This document shows positions 36,024-45,158 of a DNA stretch of 64,000 nt, in pieces (the first letter of the stretch is position 1; each line of letters opens with the position of its first letter). The stretch lies in assembly GCA_030433355.1 (NCBI GenBank), contig JAUIMG010000003.1:62001-126000 (forward strand), written 5' to 3'. The DNA comes from Bacteroidia bacterium (GTDB taxonomy: Bacteria > Bacteroidota > Bacteroidia > Flavobacteriales_E > Vicingaceae). Below the pieces are notes generated by a model, which saw nothing but the letters and a program-made list of their open reading frames with translations, made no database searches and was not told where the DNA came from. A program made the translations under genes and the position numbers.

Positions 36024-37199
36024 TTAAAGTAATTCATAAATTCCTGCTGCACCCTGGCCCGTTCCTACACACATAGTTACCATGCCATATTTTTGTTTTC
36101 TTTTTCTCATTTCATCAAAGAGCTGAACAGATAATTTAGCTCCTGTACATCCTAGAGGGTGACCTAATGCAATTGCTCCACCATTTACATTTACAATTTC
36201 TTGGTTCAACCCTAGCTCTCTAATTACAGCTAGTGACTGTGAAGCAAAGGCTTCATTTAATTCAATCAGTTCGATATCAGAAAGTTTCATGCCTGCTTGC
36301 TTAAGAGCCAATGGAATGGCTTTAACTGGTCCAATTCCCATGATTTCTGGTTCTACTCCTGCTGCAGCGTAACTAACAATTCTGGCAATAGGTTTTAGGT
36401 TGTATCTCTTTAAAATTTCTTCCGAAACCACCATTACAAATGCAGCACCATCTGAAGTTTGGGAAGAGTTTCCGGCTGTAACTGACCCTCCTTCTGCAAA
36501 TACAGGTCTTAGTTTTGCAAGAAGTTCTTTAGAGGTATCCACTCTTGGTCCTTCGTCTTGTTTAAAAATGCTTTCATTGCTTTGCTTTTTCCCATCATGG
36601 TCTACAAAAGTGTGCTTTACTTCAATAGGAACAATTTGGTCTTGAAAGGCATTGCTTTCTATTGCTTTCAGCGCTTTTTGATGAGAGTGATAGGCAAATT
36701 CATCTTGGTCTTCTCTATTCACATTGTATTTCTTTGCAACAGCTTCTGCTGTTAAGCCCATACCCCAATACCAAGTTGGATTATCTTTAGCAACCCTTGC
36801 ATTTGGAACAATTCTCCATCCGCCCATTGCTATTGGAGACATAGATTCTACGCCACCAGCAATGATGCAATTATTCATTCCGTTTTTGATTTTTGCAGAG
36901 GCAATAGCTATAGTTTCCAAGCCTGAAGAACAATACCTATTTACTGTCATACCCGGAACTTCTATTTGATTCAATCCCATTAAGGAGATTAATCGTCCAA
37001 CGTTAAGTCCTTGTTCTGCTTCAGGGGTGGCGTTGCCTACAATTACATCATCAATCATTTCAATTGGCAAATCGCCAAGTCCACCAACAATGTCTTTTAT
37101 AACTGTTGCTGCAAGATCATCTGGTCTTGTAAATCTTAATGAGCCTCTAGGAGCCTTTCCTACCGCTGTTCTTTTTGCTGCTACTATATATGCGTCCAT
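36024..37199 (-). CDS. fadA: Acetyl-CoA C-acyltransferase (thiolase)
   Basis: It cleaves 3-ketoacyl-CoA to acetyl-CoA in the last beta-oxidation step. The 391-residue protein has the nucleophilic Cys in [12 protein letters not shown] near residue 90, the [15 protein letters not shown] His loop near 348, and the second catalytic Cys in [14 protein letters not shown] at the C terminus. It lies 4 bases after fadN, its natural partner in the trifunctional complex. Confidence 0.96.
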   Translation of the reverse strand: MDAYIVAAKRTAVGKAPRGSLRFTRPDDLAATVIKDIVGGLGDLPIEMIDDVIVGNATPEAEQGLNVGRLISLMGLNQIEVPGMTVNRYCSSGLETIAIASAKIKNGMNNCIIAGGVESMSPIAMGGWRIVPNARVAKDNPTWYWGMGLTAEAVAKKYNVNREDQDEFAYHSHQKALKAIESNAFQDQIVPIEVKHTFVDHDGKKQSNESIFKQDEGPRVDTSKELLAKLRPVFAEGGSVTAGNSSQTSDGAAFVMVVSEEILKRYNLKPIARIVSYAAAGVEPEIMGIGPVKAIPLALKQAGMKLSDIELIELNEAFASQSLAVIRELGLNQEIVNVNGGAIALGHPLGCTGAKLSVQLFDEMRKRKQKYGMVTMCVGTGQGAAGIYELL

Positions 37200-37203
37200 A
37201 ATC

Positions 37204-39609
37204 TTAATTTCTTAATATTTTACCTTTAGTAACCATACTTTGAAGCCTTTCCAAAGTCTTTCTTTTAGTACATAATTCAACAAAAGCTTTTCTTTCTAAA
37301 TCAAGAAGATATCTCTCTGAAACTTCAGTTATCTCAGATAAATCACCTCCTGCTAAAACATAGCCTAGTTTCTCTGAAATAAATTGATCATGTTCAGAAA
37401 TATAGTTTCCTGCTTTCATTGAATTGGCTCCAACGTAAACTAGTCCCAATGCTTCGTTTCCTAAGACTTTAATGTTTTTTCTTTCAATAGGCTTGGTATA
37501 GCCTTTTCCTGATAATTCTAATACCGCTTTCTTTGCAGCGCTTAGTTGTAATTCCCGACTTGTAATAACTTCATCTATCCCTTCACGCAGATAGCCAAGT
37601 TCAAAGGCCTCCTGAGCTGAAGTGGCAACTTTAGCCTGTCCTATCGTCAGAAAACTTTCTCTAAATCTATTCGTCCTTATATCTCCATCTTTTAAGCTAT
37701 CGGATAGTCTGAGAGCAAACTCTTTGGTGCCTCCGCCGCCAGGAATAACTCCAACTCCAAACTCTACAAGCCCCATATAAGTTTCTGCATGTGCAATTAC
37801 TTTGTCGGAGTGCATTGCCAACTCACAACCACCTCCTAAAGCCATTTGATGGGTAGCAACTACAACTGGTATAGAAGAATATCTAACCCTCATCATAGTA
37901 TTTTGGAATGACTTAATTGCAAAAGCTAGTTCGTCATAATCTTGCTCAATAGCCATCATAAAAATCATTCCAACATTCGCTCCTGCAGAGAAATTGGAGC
38001 CATCATTATAAATAACTAAGCCTTCATAAGACTCTTCTGCAAGGTCTATTGCCTTATTAATGCCTTGGATAACTTCAGCTCCAATAGTATTCATTTTGGT
38101 GTGAAACTCGAGGTTTAAAACTCCATCGCCTAAGTCAATAATACTTGCCCCTTTGTTTTCCCAAATGGTATTTTTCGACTTTAAGTTTGATAAAATAGTA
38201 AGCTTGTCGAGACCAGGTATAGCTTTATAGCTTTTAGAATCAATATCGTAGTAATACTTAACTCCGTTTTCAACTTTATAGAAACTTTCATTGCCTGCTT
38301 CTACCATTTCTGTAATCCAAGAAGCAACTGTTAAGTTGTTAGACTTAATATCTTCTAAAGCCTTTTTAACTCCAATAGAATCCCAATATTCAAAAGGACC
38401 CATTTGCCAGCCAAAACCTGCTTTTAAAGCATCGTCAATTCTAAATATCTCATCAGAAATTTCAGGAATTCTTAAAGAAACATAACTAAATAGACTAGTA
38501 AAAGTATTTCTATAAAACTCTCCACTGCTGTCTGTAGCATTATATAAAATTCCAACTCTTTTATTTAGGTCTTCTTCTTCTCTGGCTTTTGCTATGGAAT
38601 CAAATCTAACTTTTGTTTGCTCTTTGTATTCCATCGAATCCAAATCAAGAGCAAGTATGCTGCTCTTGCCATCCTTGCCTTTTACTTTTTTATAAAATCC
38701 TTCGCCGCTTTTAGATCCTAATTGATTGTTTTTTATCATGGAATCGATAAAAGAAGGTAAGTCAAAAAGGTCATTTCTTTCATCATTAGGACAGTTGTCT
38801 TTCAATCCATTGGCAACATGAACTAAAGTGTCTAGACCAACCACATCGCAAGTTCTGAAGGTTGCTGATTTAGGCCGCCCTAAAACGGGCCCGGTTAGTT
38901 TATCTACCTCTTCCACTTTGAGTCCCATCTCTTTAACGGTGTGGAATAAAGACATGATAGAAAAAACACCGATTCTATTTGCTATAAATGCCGGTGTGTC
39001 TTTACATAGTACCGTCTTTTTTCCAAGAAATCTTTTTCCGTAATCCATTAAGAAATTAACTAATTCCATATCCGTATCCTTGGTTGGAATAATCTCTAAA
39101 AGTTCTAGATAACGAGGTGGGTTAAAAAAGTGAGTGCCTAAAAAATTTCTTTTAAAATCTTCAGACCTTCCTTTAAGCATTGAATTGATAGGAATTCCTG
39201 ATGTGTTTGAAGAAATAATAGTTCCTTCTTTTCTGTATTTCTCAACATTCTTAAAGACTTGTTCTTTTATATCAAGCCTTTCAATTACTACTTCTAATAT
39301 CCAATCAACCTCAGAAATTTTAGATAAATCATCGTCAAAATTTCCAGTTGTAATTCTATTGATTAATTTGTTCGAATAAAAAGGTGCGGGCTTCATTTTA
39401 ATCGCCGCATTTAGTGCATCATTAACTATTCTATTTCTTACAACTGTATCTTCAAGAGTTAATCCTTTCGATTTCTCTTTTTCATTTAATTCTTTAGGAA
39501 CTATATCTAACAATAGAACCTCAACACCGATGTTGGCAAAATGAGCTGCAATTTGAGAGCCCATAACTCCTGAACCTAAAATGGCTACTTTACTAATTCT
39601 TCTTTTCAT
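37204..39609 (-). CDS. fadN: 3-hydroxyacyl-CoA dehydrogenase/enoyl-CoA hydratase (FadN-type)
   Basis: The 801-residue bifunctional beta-oxidation enzyme has the dehydrogenase first and the hydratase last, as in Bacillus FadN and unlike E. coli FadB. The N terminus has the NAD loop AILGSGVMGSQIAAHFANIG, followed by SSNTSGIPI and HFFNPPRYLELLEIIP. The C-terminal crotonase domain has ALGGGCELAMHSD and GVGVIPGGGGTKEF. Its ATG overlaps the marR stop by 4 bases, so expression is coupled to the regulator. Confidence 0.95.
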   Translation of the reverse strand: MKRRISKVAILGSGVMGSQIAAHFANIGVEVLLLDIVPKELNEKEKSKGLTLEDTVVRNRIVNDALNAAIKMKPAPFYSNKLINRITTGNFDDDLSKISEVDWILEVVIERLDIKEQVFKNVEKYRKEGTIISSNTSGIPINSMLKGRSEDFKRNFLGTHFFNPPRYLELLEIIPTKDTDMELVNFLMDYGKRFLGKKTVLCKDTPAFIANRIGVFSIMSLFHTVKEMGLKVEEVDKLTGPVLGRPKSATFRTCDVVGLDTLVHVANGLKDNCPNDERNDLFDLPSFIDSMIKNNQLGSKSGEGFYKKVKGKDGKSSILALDLDSMEYKEQTKVRFDSIAKAREEEDLNKRVGILYNATDSSGEFYRNTFTSLFSYVSLRIPEISDEIFRIDDALKAGFGWQMGPFEYWDSIGVKKALEDIKSNNLTVASWITEMVEAGNESFYKVENGVKYYYDIDSKSYKAIPGLDKLTILSNLKSKNTIWENKGASIIDLGDGVLNLEFHTKMNTIGAEVIQGINKAIDLAEESYEGLVIYNDGSNFSAGANVGMIFMMAIEQDYDELAFAIKSFQNTMMRVRYSSIPVVVATHQMALGGGCELAMHSDKVIAHAETYMGLVEFGVGVIPGGGGTKEFALRLSDSLKDGDIRTNRFRESFLTIGQAKVATSAQEAFELGYLREGIDEVITSRELQLSAAKKAVLELSGKGYTKPIERKNIKVLGNEALGLVYVGANSMKAGNYISEHDQFISEKLGYVLAGGDLSEITEVSERYLLDLERKAFVELCTKRKTLERLQSMVTKGKILRN

Positions 39610-40055
39610 TGAGATATTGTTTTCATGTTTCTATATTCTTCTGTAAGAGCACTAATAGACTCCATTATTTGATAGAAGTGATTTAAGCGAGTTTGATCTA
39701 CATTCTTTTCAATATGCTGATTAAACTCTTTAACTACTCCTTTGGCTATTTTCTGTTTTTTCAAGCCTTCCTCAGTAAGATGAATCATTACTAATCTTTT
39801 GTCGTTAGCTGAGCTCTTTCTATAAATAAGCCCATCCACCTCCATATTTTTGAGTATTCTACTCAAACTAGTAGCTTTCATTCCCATTAGGGGAGCAATA
39901 CTAGTTGCTGGTGAACCTTGTGTATTATCAATATGAAGCAAGACAAAACCGGTAGCCTGTGTTAAACCATATTCACATGCTATCATATTATATAAGTTGG
40001 CTATGGCATGCCACGTAACTTTAATATGATAATCTATTGTTTCTGATGGTTTCAT
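39606..40055 (-). CDS. MarR family transcriptional regulator of the fad operon
   Basis: This 149-residue winged-helix protein has TSLSRILKNMEVDGLIYRKSSANDKRLVMIHLT as recognition helix and wing, with helical dimerisation ends. As the first gene of marR-fadN-fadA-fadE, translationally coupled to fadN, it very likely controls this operon autogenously, perhaps with acyl-CoA as ligand. A 16-bp perfect palindrome lies 33 bases upstream of its ATG, beside a -7 box. Confidence 0.93.
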   Translation of the reverse strand: MKPSETIDYHIKVTWHAIANLYNMIACEYGLTQATGFVLLHIDNTQGSPATSIAPLMGMKATSLSRILKNMEVDGLIYRKSSANDKRLVMIHLTEEGLKKQKIAKGVVKEFNQHIEKNVDQTRLNHFYQIMESISALTEEYRNMKTISQ

Positions 40056-40063
40056 CGCTTGTT

Positions 40064-40071
40064 CAAATATA
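40064..40071 (-). promoter_or_regulatory. -7 box of the marR-fad operon
   Basis: The minus strand reads TATATTTG, a perfect TAnnTTTG, ending 8 bases before the marR ATG. The mRNA leader would be about one base long or absent. Confidence 0.55.
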
Positions 40072-40087
40072 TTAAAATTTCTTAAAA

Positions 40088-40103
40088 GTTATGCATGCAT
40101 AAC
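40088..40103. promoter_or_regulatory. 16-bp palindromic candidate MarR operator
   Basis: GTTATGCATGCATAAC is a perfect palindrome, 16 bases upstream of the -7 box and thus lying over the -33 region. Size, symmetry and position fit a MarR-family dimer site that would block RNA polymerase. The binding protein is inferred from adjacency. Confidence 0.6.
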
Positions 40104-40165
40104 AAATTATTTGTACATTTGTAACAACAAGAGGTAGTAGACTTGTTAATTGGTTAGTAATTGAA

Positions 40166-40196
40166 ACAAAGGGGGACTCATCGAGTCCCCCTTTGT
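40166..40196 (-). terminator. Terminator of fadD
   Basis: A perfect 14-bp stem with a 3-base loop (arms 40166-40179 and 40183-40196) lies 20 bases beyond the fadD stop, with CCCCCTTTGTTTC on the minus strand. It separates fadD from the marR operon. Confidence 0.8.
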
Positions 40197-40216
40197 GATT
40201 TTATGGAATTTAGAAA

Positions 40217-41974
40217 CTAAGCGTTATAGCACTCTTCAATTTCTCCTTTAAAATTCTCTAGGATAACTCTTCTTTTTACTTTCATAGTTGGAGTCATTTC
40301 ACCACTATCGATCCCCCAAACGGTAGGAGAAAGAATAATTTTCTTAACTCTCTCGTATTGTGCGAAACTCTGATTGTAAGTATCTACATCTTTCATTATT
40401 CTAGCATGAACTCGATCTAATTTAATAACTTCTTCATTAGAAGTGTACTCAATTCCTTTTCTTTTGCACCATTCCTTAAGGTAATCAAAAGCTGGCTGGA
40501 TTATAGCAGAAGGGTGCTTTTGACCTTCTCCAATTACCATTATTTGTTCTATAAAATTAGATTCCTTCATTTTATTCTCTAGAAGTTGTGGTGCTATGTA
40601 TTTTCCTCCTGAAGTTTTAAATGTTTCTTTTTTCCTTCCGGTAATTTTTAAATATTCCCCTTCAACCATTTCGCCCAAATCTCCAGTTTTAAACCAACCG
40701 TCAGCTGTAAAGACATCTTTCGTTGCTTCTTCATTATTGTAATAACCCATCATAACATTTGGGCCCTTTACTTCAATTTCTCCGTCAGAAGCTATTCTAA
40801 CTTGAACATGCTCTAATGGTCTGCCTACCGTTCCTATTCTAACGCCATCATTTTTTTCTTCATTAACTGCTATAACAGGAGATGTCTCCGTTAAACCATA
40901 ACCTTCCATTACGGGTATTTGCGCAGCTAAATATACCCTTGCTAGTCTTGGTTGTAAAGCTGCGGCTCCTGAAGCAATTGCTTTACAATTGCCGCCTAAA
41001 GCTTCTCTCCATTTGCTAAAAATAATTTTATTTGCTAATGATAATTGCCATTTGTAGAATGCACTTTTACCATGAATTTCATATTCTTGACCAAGTCTCA
41101 ATGCCCAGAAGAAAAGTGCCTTTTTTATTCCTGTTAATTCAGTTCCTTTAGCTACAATTTTATCATAAACCTTCTCTAGTAGCCTTGGCACTGCAGTAAA
41201 CACATCAGGTTTCACCTCTTTTAGGTTATCTCCTATTGTTTCCAAGGATTCTGCATAATAGATAGAAGTTCCTACGTATATATACATGTAGCAAACCATT
41301 CTTTCATAAACATGACATAAGGGAAGAAAACTCAAAGATTTTGAGTTTGAATCAACTGGTAATCTCTTTCTTGAGGATAAGGAATTTGAAACTAGGTTTT
41401 TATGGGATAGCATAACTCCTTTTGGTCTTCCTGTTGTTCCTGAAGTATAAATTAAAGTTGCTAAATCTTCAGACTTAACCCTATCCATAATTGGTTTTAA
41501 TACCGATTTGTCTTTGCCTTTCCCTTTAGATTTTATATCAGTCCAATGATTAGCATCTTTAATCAAATCGAGGCAAAATACACCTTGCAAACTCTTTACC
41601 TGATCCTTAATGGAGTTTACCTTGGATAATAGTTCCTCGTCTGAAACAATACAAAGTTTAACCTCAGCATCATTCATGATGTATTGATAATCTTCCTCCG
41701 TAATAGTTGGGTATATAGGAACGTTTATCATTCCGGCAATTGCAATTGCAAGGTCAATAACATGCCATTCAGGTCTATTGTTAGAAATTAAAGCGACTTT
41801 ATCACCAGGGTTTAATCCCATTTCTAAAAAGCCAACAGCCGTCTCTTCTGCTTGATTTATAAAGTCTTCTGTACTTATTGGAACCCATTCTCCATTTATT
41901 TTAGCAGTAAGTGAGTCTTTCTTTGGGTAATTGTTGAGTTGATGATAGTGTAAATCGAATATTCTTTCTAGCAT
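40217..41974 (-). CDS. fadD: Long-chain fatty acid--CoA ligase
   Basis: It activates fatty acids to acyl-CoA with ATP, supplying the neighbouring beta-oxidation operon. The 585-residue ANL-superfamily enzyme has the P-loop YTSGTTGRPKGVMLSHKN, the GYGLTETSPV motif, GWFKTGDLGE and the hinge GRKKETFKTSGGKYIAP. It is of the eukaryote-like FAA1/FadD15 class. It is transcribed toward marR but separated from it by a terminator, so it is its own unit. Confidence 0.95.
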   Translation of the reverse strand: MLERIFDLHYHQLNNYPKKDSLTAKINGEWVPISTEDFINQAEETAVGFLEMGLNPGDKVALISNNRPEWHVIDLAIAIAGMINVPIYPTITEEDYQYIMNDAEVKLCIVSDEELLSKVNSIKDQVKSLQGVFCLDLIKDANHWTDIKSKGKGKDKSVLKPIMDRVKSEDLATLIYTSGTTGRPKGVMLSHKNLVSNSLSSRKRLPVDSNSKSLSFLPLCHVYERMVCYMYIYVGTSIYYAESLETIGDNLKEVKPDVFTAVPRLLEKVYDKIVAKGTELTGIKKALFFWALRLGQEYEIHGKSAFYKWQLSLANKIIFSKWREALGGNCKAIASGAAALQPRLARVYLAAQIPVMEGYGLTETSPVIAVNEEKNDGVRIGTVGRPLEHVQVRIASDGEIEVKGPNVMMGYYNNEEATKDVFTADGWFKTGDLGEMVEGEYLKITGRKKETFKTSGGKYIAPQLLENKMKESNFIEQIMVIGEGQKHPSAIIQPAFDYLKEWCKRKGIEYTSNEEVIKLDRVHARIMKDVDTYNQSFAQYERVKKIILSPTVWGIDSGEMTPTMKVKRRVILENFKGEIEECYNA

Positions 41975-42031
41975 AGGATGATTTTTACGTAAATGTAAAA
42001 CTAAAACATTTCAATTTGTAAAATTGTACTT

Positions 42032-42541
42032 ATGAAAAAGTCAAAAGAGTATTGGGTGAGTAGGCTAAATTTAAACTCTCACCCCGAAGGAGGATATTAT
42101 AAGGAAACGTATAGAAGTAGCCTCTTTTCTAATACATTAGATGGGTTTAAAGGAACAAGAAACTTATCTACAGGGATATACTTTTTATTAGATTCTAATA
42201 ATTTTTCAGCATTTCATAGAATTAAATCAGATGAAATGTGGCACTTCTATGAAGGGGATCCTCTGGTAGTTCATATGATTGACTTTAAAGGGAAGTATCT
42301 TCGTCAAGAATTAGGTTTGGATATTAAAGAAGGGCAACTTCCACAGTTCGTAGTACCTGCTGGATACTGGTTTGCATCAGAAGTGTTAGAGGGTGGAGAA
42401 TACAGTTTTGTTGGTTGTACAGTATCTCCGGGCTTTGATTTTACAGATTTTGAATTAGCAAATAGAAGAAAATTAATAGAAACGTACCCATCCCATTCTG
42501 AAATTTTAAATAAATTATGCAGGGATATTTCTGAATCTTAA
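42032..42541 (+). CDS. Cupin, DUF985 family
   Basis: The 169-residue single cupin domain has the DUF985 signature: LNSHPEGGYYKETYRS, STGIYFLL, FHRIKSDEMWHFYEG and a conserved VPAGYWFAS. These proteins bind a metal or sugar-like ligand, and the reaction is not known. It is divergent from fadD with a 57-base gap and followed by the SiaB gene after 70 bases. Confidence 0.85.
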   Translation: MKKSKEYWVSRLNLNSHPEGGYYKETYRSSLFSNTLDGFKGTRNLSTGIYFLLDSNNFSAFHRIKSDEMWHFYEGDPLVVHMIDFKGKYLRQELGLDIKEGQLPQFVVPAGYWFASEVLEGGEYSFVGCTVSPGFDFTDFELANRRKLIETYPSHSEILNKLCRDISES

Positions 42542-42595
42542 TCTTAATAGAGTCGTATAAAATAATTCAATATATATTTTTAATTAAAATCTGGT

Positions 42596-42603
42596 TAAGT
42601 TTG
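42596..42603 (+). promoter_or_regulatory. -7 box of the siaB-siaC operon
   Basis: TAAGTTTG matches TAnnTTTG, ending 8 bases before the siaB ATG, so the transcript should be nearly leaderless. No TTG lies at 17-23 bases upstream. Confidence 0.45.
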
Positions 42604-42611
42604 TTATCGTC

Positions 42612-43151
42612 ATGGACACGGCTGAAATCATAGAGAAAAGGAAAAAGCTATTTCATTTACCACTAAAGGAAGATGAGATAGAATATTGGGGGCCTGTAAA
42701 CAATGACTTTTGTAACTCATTTTTAGCAATGGGGAATGCCTTCTTTGATAGATTCTTAGACAAGCTAGATTCTAAATTTTCAAAAACTGTTTTTTCTGCA
42801 TTTGTAGAGTTAACTCAAAATGTTTCGGAATACAATGAAGCTAACTTTAGTGATGATTTACCCCAATCATATATCAATTTGAAAGTTTTAAGCAATTCAA
42901 TTTTTATTAAAACTGCAAATAGGATACTTTTAGAAGACGTAAAGCCTTTTGAAAATAGAATGCAAAAATTGGAAAGTTGGAATTGGGAAGAGTTAAGGGC
43001 AGAGTATAAAAAGGCTTTATTTGAAGGAGATAGTTTAGGTCTTATCATGATAAAGAGAATGAAAGATGCTGATTTGAGTTGGGAAATATTTAATAAAGAG
43101 GACAAATATTGGTTGTCACTTGAATTGAAAATCGATTATGGAAAAGCTTGA
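42612..43151 (+). CDS. SiaB-family protein kinase (DUF6272)
   Basis: The 179-residue HATPase-like protein has an N-box FVELTQNVSEY (Glu66...Asn70) and a G-box-like DSLGLIMIKRM. In Pseudomonas aeruginosa SiaB phosphorylates SiaC, which when unphosphorylated activates the diguanylate cyclase SiaD. The coupled siaC-like gene (14-base overlap) strongly supports that assignment. No SiaA phosphatase or SiaD cyclase gene is nearby, so inputs and outputs lie elsewhere. Confidence 0.82.
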   Translation: MDTAEIIEKRKKLFHLPLKEDEIEYWGPVNNDFCNSFLAMGNAFFDRFLDKLDSKFSKTVFSAFVELTQNVSEYNEANFSDDLPQSYINLKVLSNSIFIKTANRILLEDVKPFENRMQKLESWNWEELRAEYKKALFEGDSLGLIMIKRMKDADLSWEIFNKEDKYWLSLELKIDYGKA

Positions 43152-43521
43152 GATAGAACCGTTTTTACAAACTCCAGAGATAAACTTTAATCCTGAATCA
43201 GGAGTGCTTTTGTTGTCAGGTAAATCTTACCCTGCAGACGCTATAGATTTTTATAGACCAATTATTGAGTGGAGTAAGAATTATTCTAAAAACCCTGCGC
43301 CAAGTACCACGATGATCTGTGAAATAGAATATTTAAATTCTGCATCTCAAAAGCAATTAGTAGAGCTTCTAGTTGCTTTTAAAGCGATCTATACAAGAAG
43401 TGATAAAGACTTTGTAGTGCTCTGGAAATATGAAGAGGGAGATGATGATATACTTTCAGTTGGAGAACTTATAGAGCACGAACTAGAAATTCCATTCCGC
43501 TACGAAGAAACTACTTTCTAG
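43138..43521 (+). CDS. SiaC-like (DUF1987) regulatory phosphoprotein, paired with SiaB
   Basis: The 127-residue protein has the family pattern TPEINFNPESGVLLLSGKS, FYRPIIEWSKNY and IEYLNSASQKQL. Ser68 occupies the position of the phosphorylated Thr68 of P. aeruginosa SiaC, so it should be a substrate of the overlapping SiaB kinase. It resembles the orphan copy at 8419 in length and layout. Its TAG forms a shared CTAG with the stop of the convergent amidohydrolase gene. Confidence 0.85.
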   Translation: MEKLEIEPFLQTPEINFNPESGVLLLSGKSYPADAIDFYRPIIEWSKNYSKNPAPSTTMICEIEYLNSASQKQLVELLVAFKAIYTRSDKDFVVLWKYEEGDDDILSVGELIEHELEIPFRYEETTF

Positions 43522-45158
43522 TCTAAGCTATAAACTTTCTCTCCATTTATAAAAGTTGCAACTACTTTTGTGTTTAATATCTCACTTTCCTCTACTTTAA
43601 GTAAATCTTGACTTAAGAATACAAAGTCTGCAGACTTTCCTTTCTCTAAACTCCCTTTTTCACTTTCTTCAAAATTTGCAATAGCTGCCCATATGGTCAT
43701 ACCCTTTAGGGCTTCTTCTCTACTCAAAGCGTTCTCTTTTTGAAATCCATTTTCAGGGTAATTGTTGGCATCTTTTCTTGCTACTGCTGCATAGAATGTT
43801 TTTATAGGGGAGATATCTTCTATAGGAAAATCTGTGCCCAATGCAATGATTCCATTCTGTTTTAATAATTCTTTATAAGCATAGGCTTGATTTTTTCTTT
43901 TTTCTCCAACTCTATCTTCTAGCCAATACATATCAGAGGTTGCGTGAGTTGGTTGGACTGACGGTATAATGGTGAAAGCTTTAAATTTCTCCAAATCTTG
44001 GCTATTCACAATCTGCGCATGTTCTATTCTCCACCTTAGGTCATTAGTTCCTCCTAATATTTGACCATAAATATCTAATATCATTCTATTGGCTCTGTCT
44101 CCTATACAGTGGGTGTTCATTTGGAACCCCATTTCTTTCAATTTTTCAGCTTCTTTAATAAAGAATAAAGAATCATTTAAGAATAAGCCATCATTATGAA
44201 TATCATCGGAGTATGGTTTTAAGAGTTTAGCACCTCTTGATCCTAAAGCGCCATCTGCGAAATACTTAAAGGCTCTTATGTTTAACTTTTCTGTTTTATA
44301 AGGCCCATTTTCTAAATAATGAGTTTTATTTTCTTTAGTAGGCATTAACATTCCGTAGACCTTAATTTTTAATTCTTTGGTATGGTGCAAAGAGTCAATA
44401 ACTTTAGAAACATCATAGTCTAACATAGCATCGTCGAGGGTGGTTAGACCAACTGCAAAACAGTTCTCTTCTGCTTTTAATAAAGCTTTTTTAATATCTA
44501 GGTAGCTGTAATTTGGTATTACCGAACTAACACTATCTACTGCATTATCAATTAAAATACCTGTGAGTTGTCCATCAGCTTCTTGAAAAACTCCTCCTGC
44601 TATCCTTGTGCCTGAAGTTATTTTAGCTAATTCAAGTGCTTTACTATTTGCAATTGCAGCATGACCGTCGATTCTTTTTAAAAGCACAGCAGTGTTAGGA
44701 AACAAACTATCCAATTCTTTTTTATTAGGAAATTCCTTTATCTCCCAATCATTCTGGTCCCAGCCTCTACCTTGTATCCAATCTCCCTCATAATCTTTAG
44801 AAAATTCAATGCATTTTGTAATAACTTCTTTCCAGCTAGTTGTGCCAACTAAATTGACTTGGAAAAATGTGTTGCCATATCCAAAAAAATGGCAATGCGC
44901 ATCTATAAATCCAGGATAAATACTTTGGTTTTTAGCATCTATTTCTTCCTTGGCTTCATATCTATTTTTTAATTCATTATTAGCTCCTATGTCTATGATT
45001 TTACCATCTTTTATTGCCATAGCTTCTGCTATGGTGAATACACTGTCAACGGTGTAAATTTTTGCATTGTGAATTAGAATATCTGCAGATTGGGTATAAT
45101 AACAAGCATTAACTAAAAGGGCTAATAAGACAGAAAATAAGAAGACGATATTTTTCAT
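43518..45158 (-). CDS. YtcJ-like amidohydrolase lipoprotein
   Basis: The 546-residue exported metal-dependent hydrolase has a lipoprotein signal (LLALLVNAC). The amidohydrolase-3 barrel shows the metal His pair in FIDAHCHFFGYG, the conserved WIQGRGWDQN, FADGALGSRGAKLL, NTHCIGDRANR, WRIEHAQIV, and GTDFPIEDISP with the catalytic Asp. The substrate is probably an amide or formamide. It overlaps the upstream membrane protein gene by 4 bases. Confidence 0.9.
   Translation of the reverse strand: MKNIVFLFSVLLALLVNACYYTQSADILIHNAKIYTVDSVFTIAEAMAIKDGKIIDIGANNELKNRYEAKEEIDAKNQSIYPGFIDAHCHFFGYGNTFFQVNLVGTTSWKEVITKCIEFSKDYEGDWIQGRGWDQNDWEIKEFPNKKELDSLFPNTAVLLKRIDGHAAIANSKALELAKITSGTRIAGGVFQEADGQLTGILIDNAVDSVSSVIPNYSYLDIKKALLKAEENCFAVGLTTLDDAMLDYDVSKVIDSLHHTKELKIKVYGMLMPTKENKTHYLENGPYKTEKLNIRAFKYFADGALGSRGAKLLKPYSDDIHNDGLFLNDSLFFIKEAEKLKEMGFQMNTHCIGDRANRMILDIYGQILGGTNDLRWRIEHAQIVNSQDLEKFKAFTIIPSVQPTHATSDMYWLEDRVGEKRKNQAYAYKELLKQNGIIALGTDFPIEDISPIKTFYAAVARKDANNYPENGFQKENALSREEALKGMTIWAAIANFEESEKGSLEKGKSADFVFLSQDLLKVEESEILNTKVVATFINGEKVYSLD

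Noticed and set aside
40114-40196. A plus-strand TACATTTG box followed by a hairpin, looking like an 80-base small RNA gene between marR and fadD
   Set aside because: The hairpin is better explained as the fadD terminator on the minus strand (20 bases after its stop, better T-tract on that strand), and the box lacks a -33 element.
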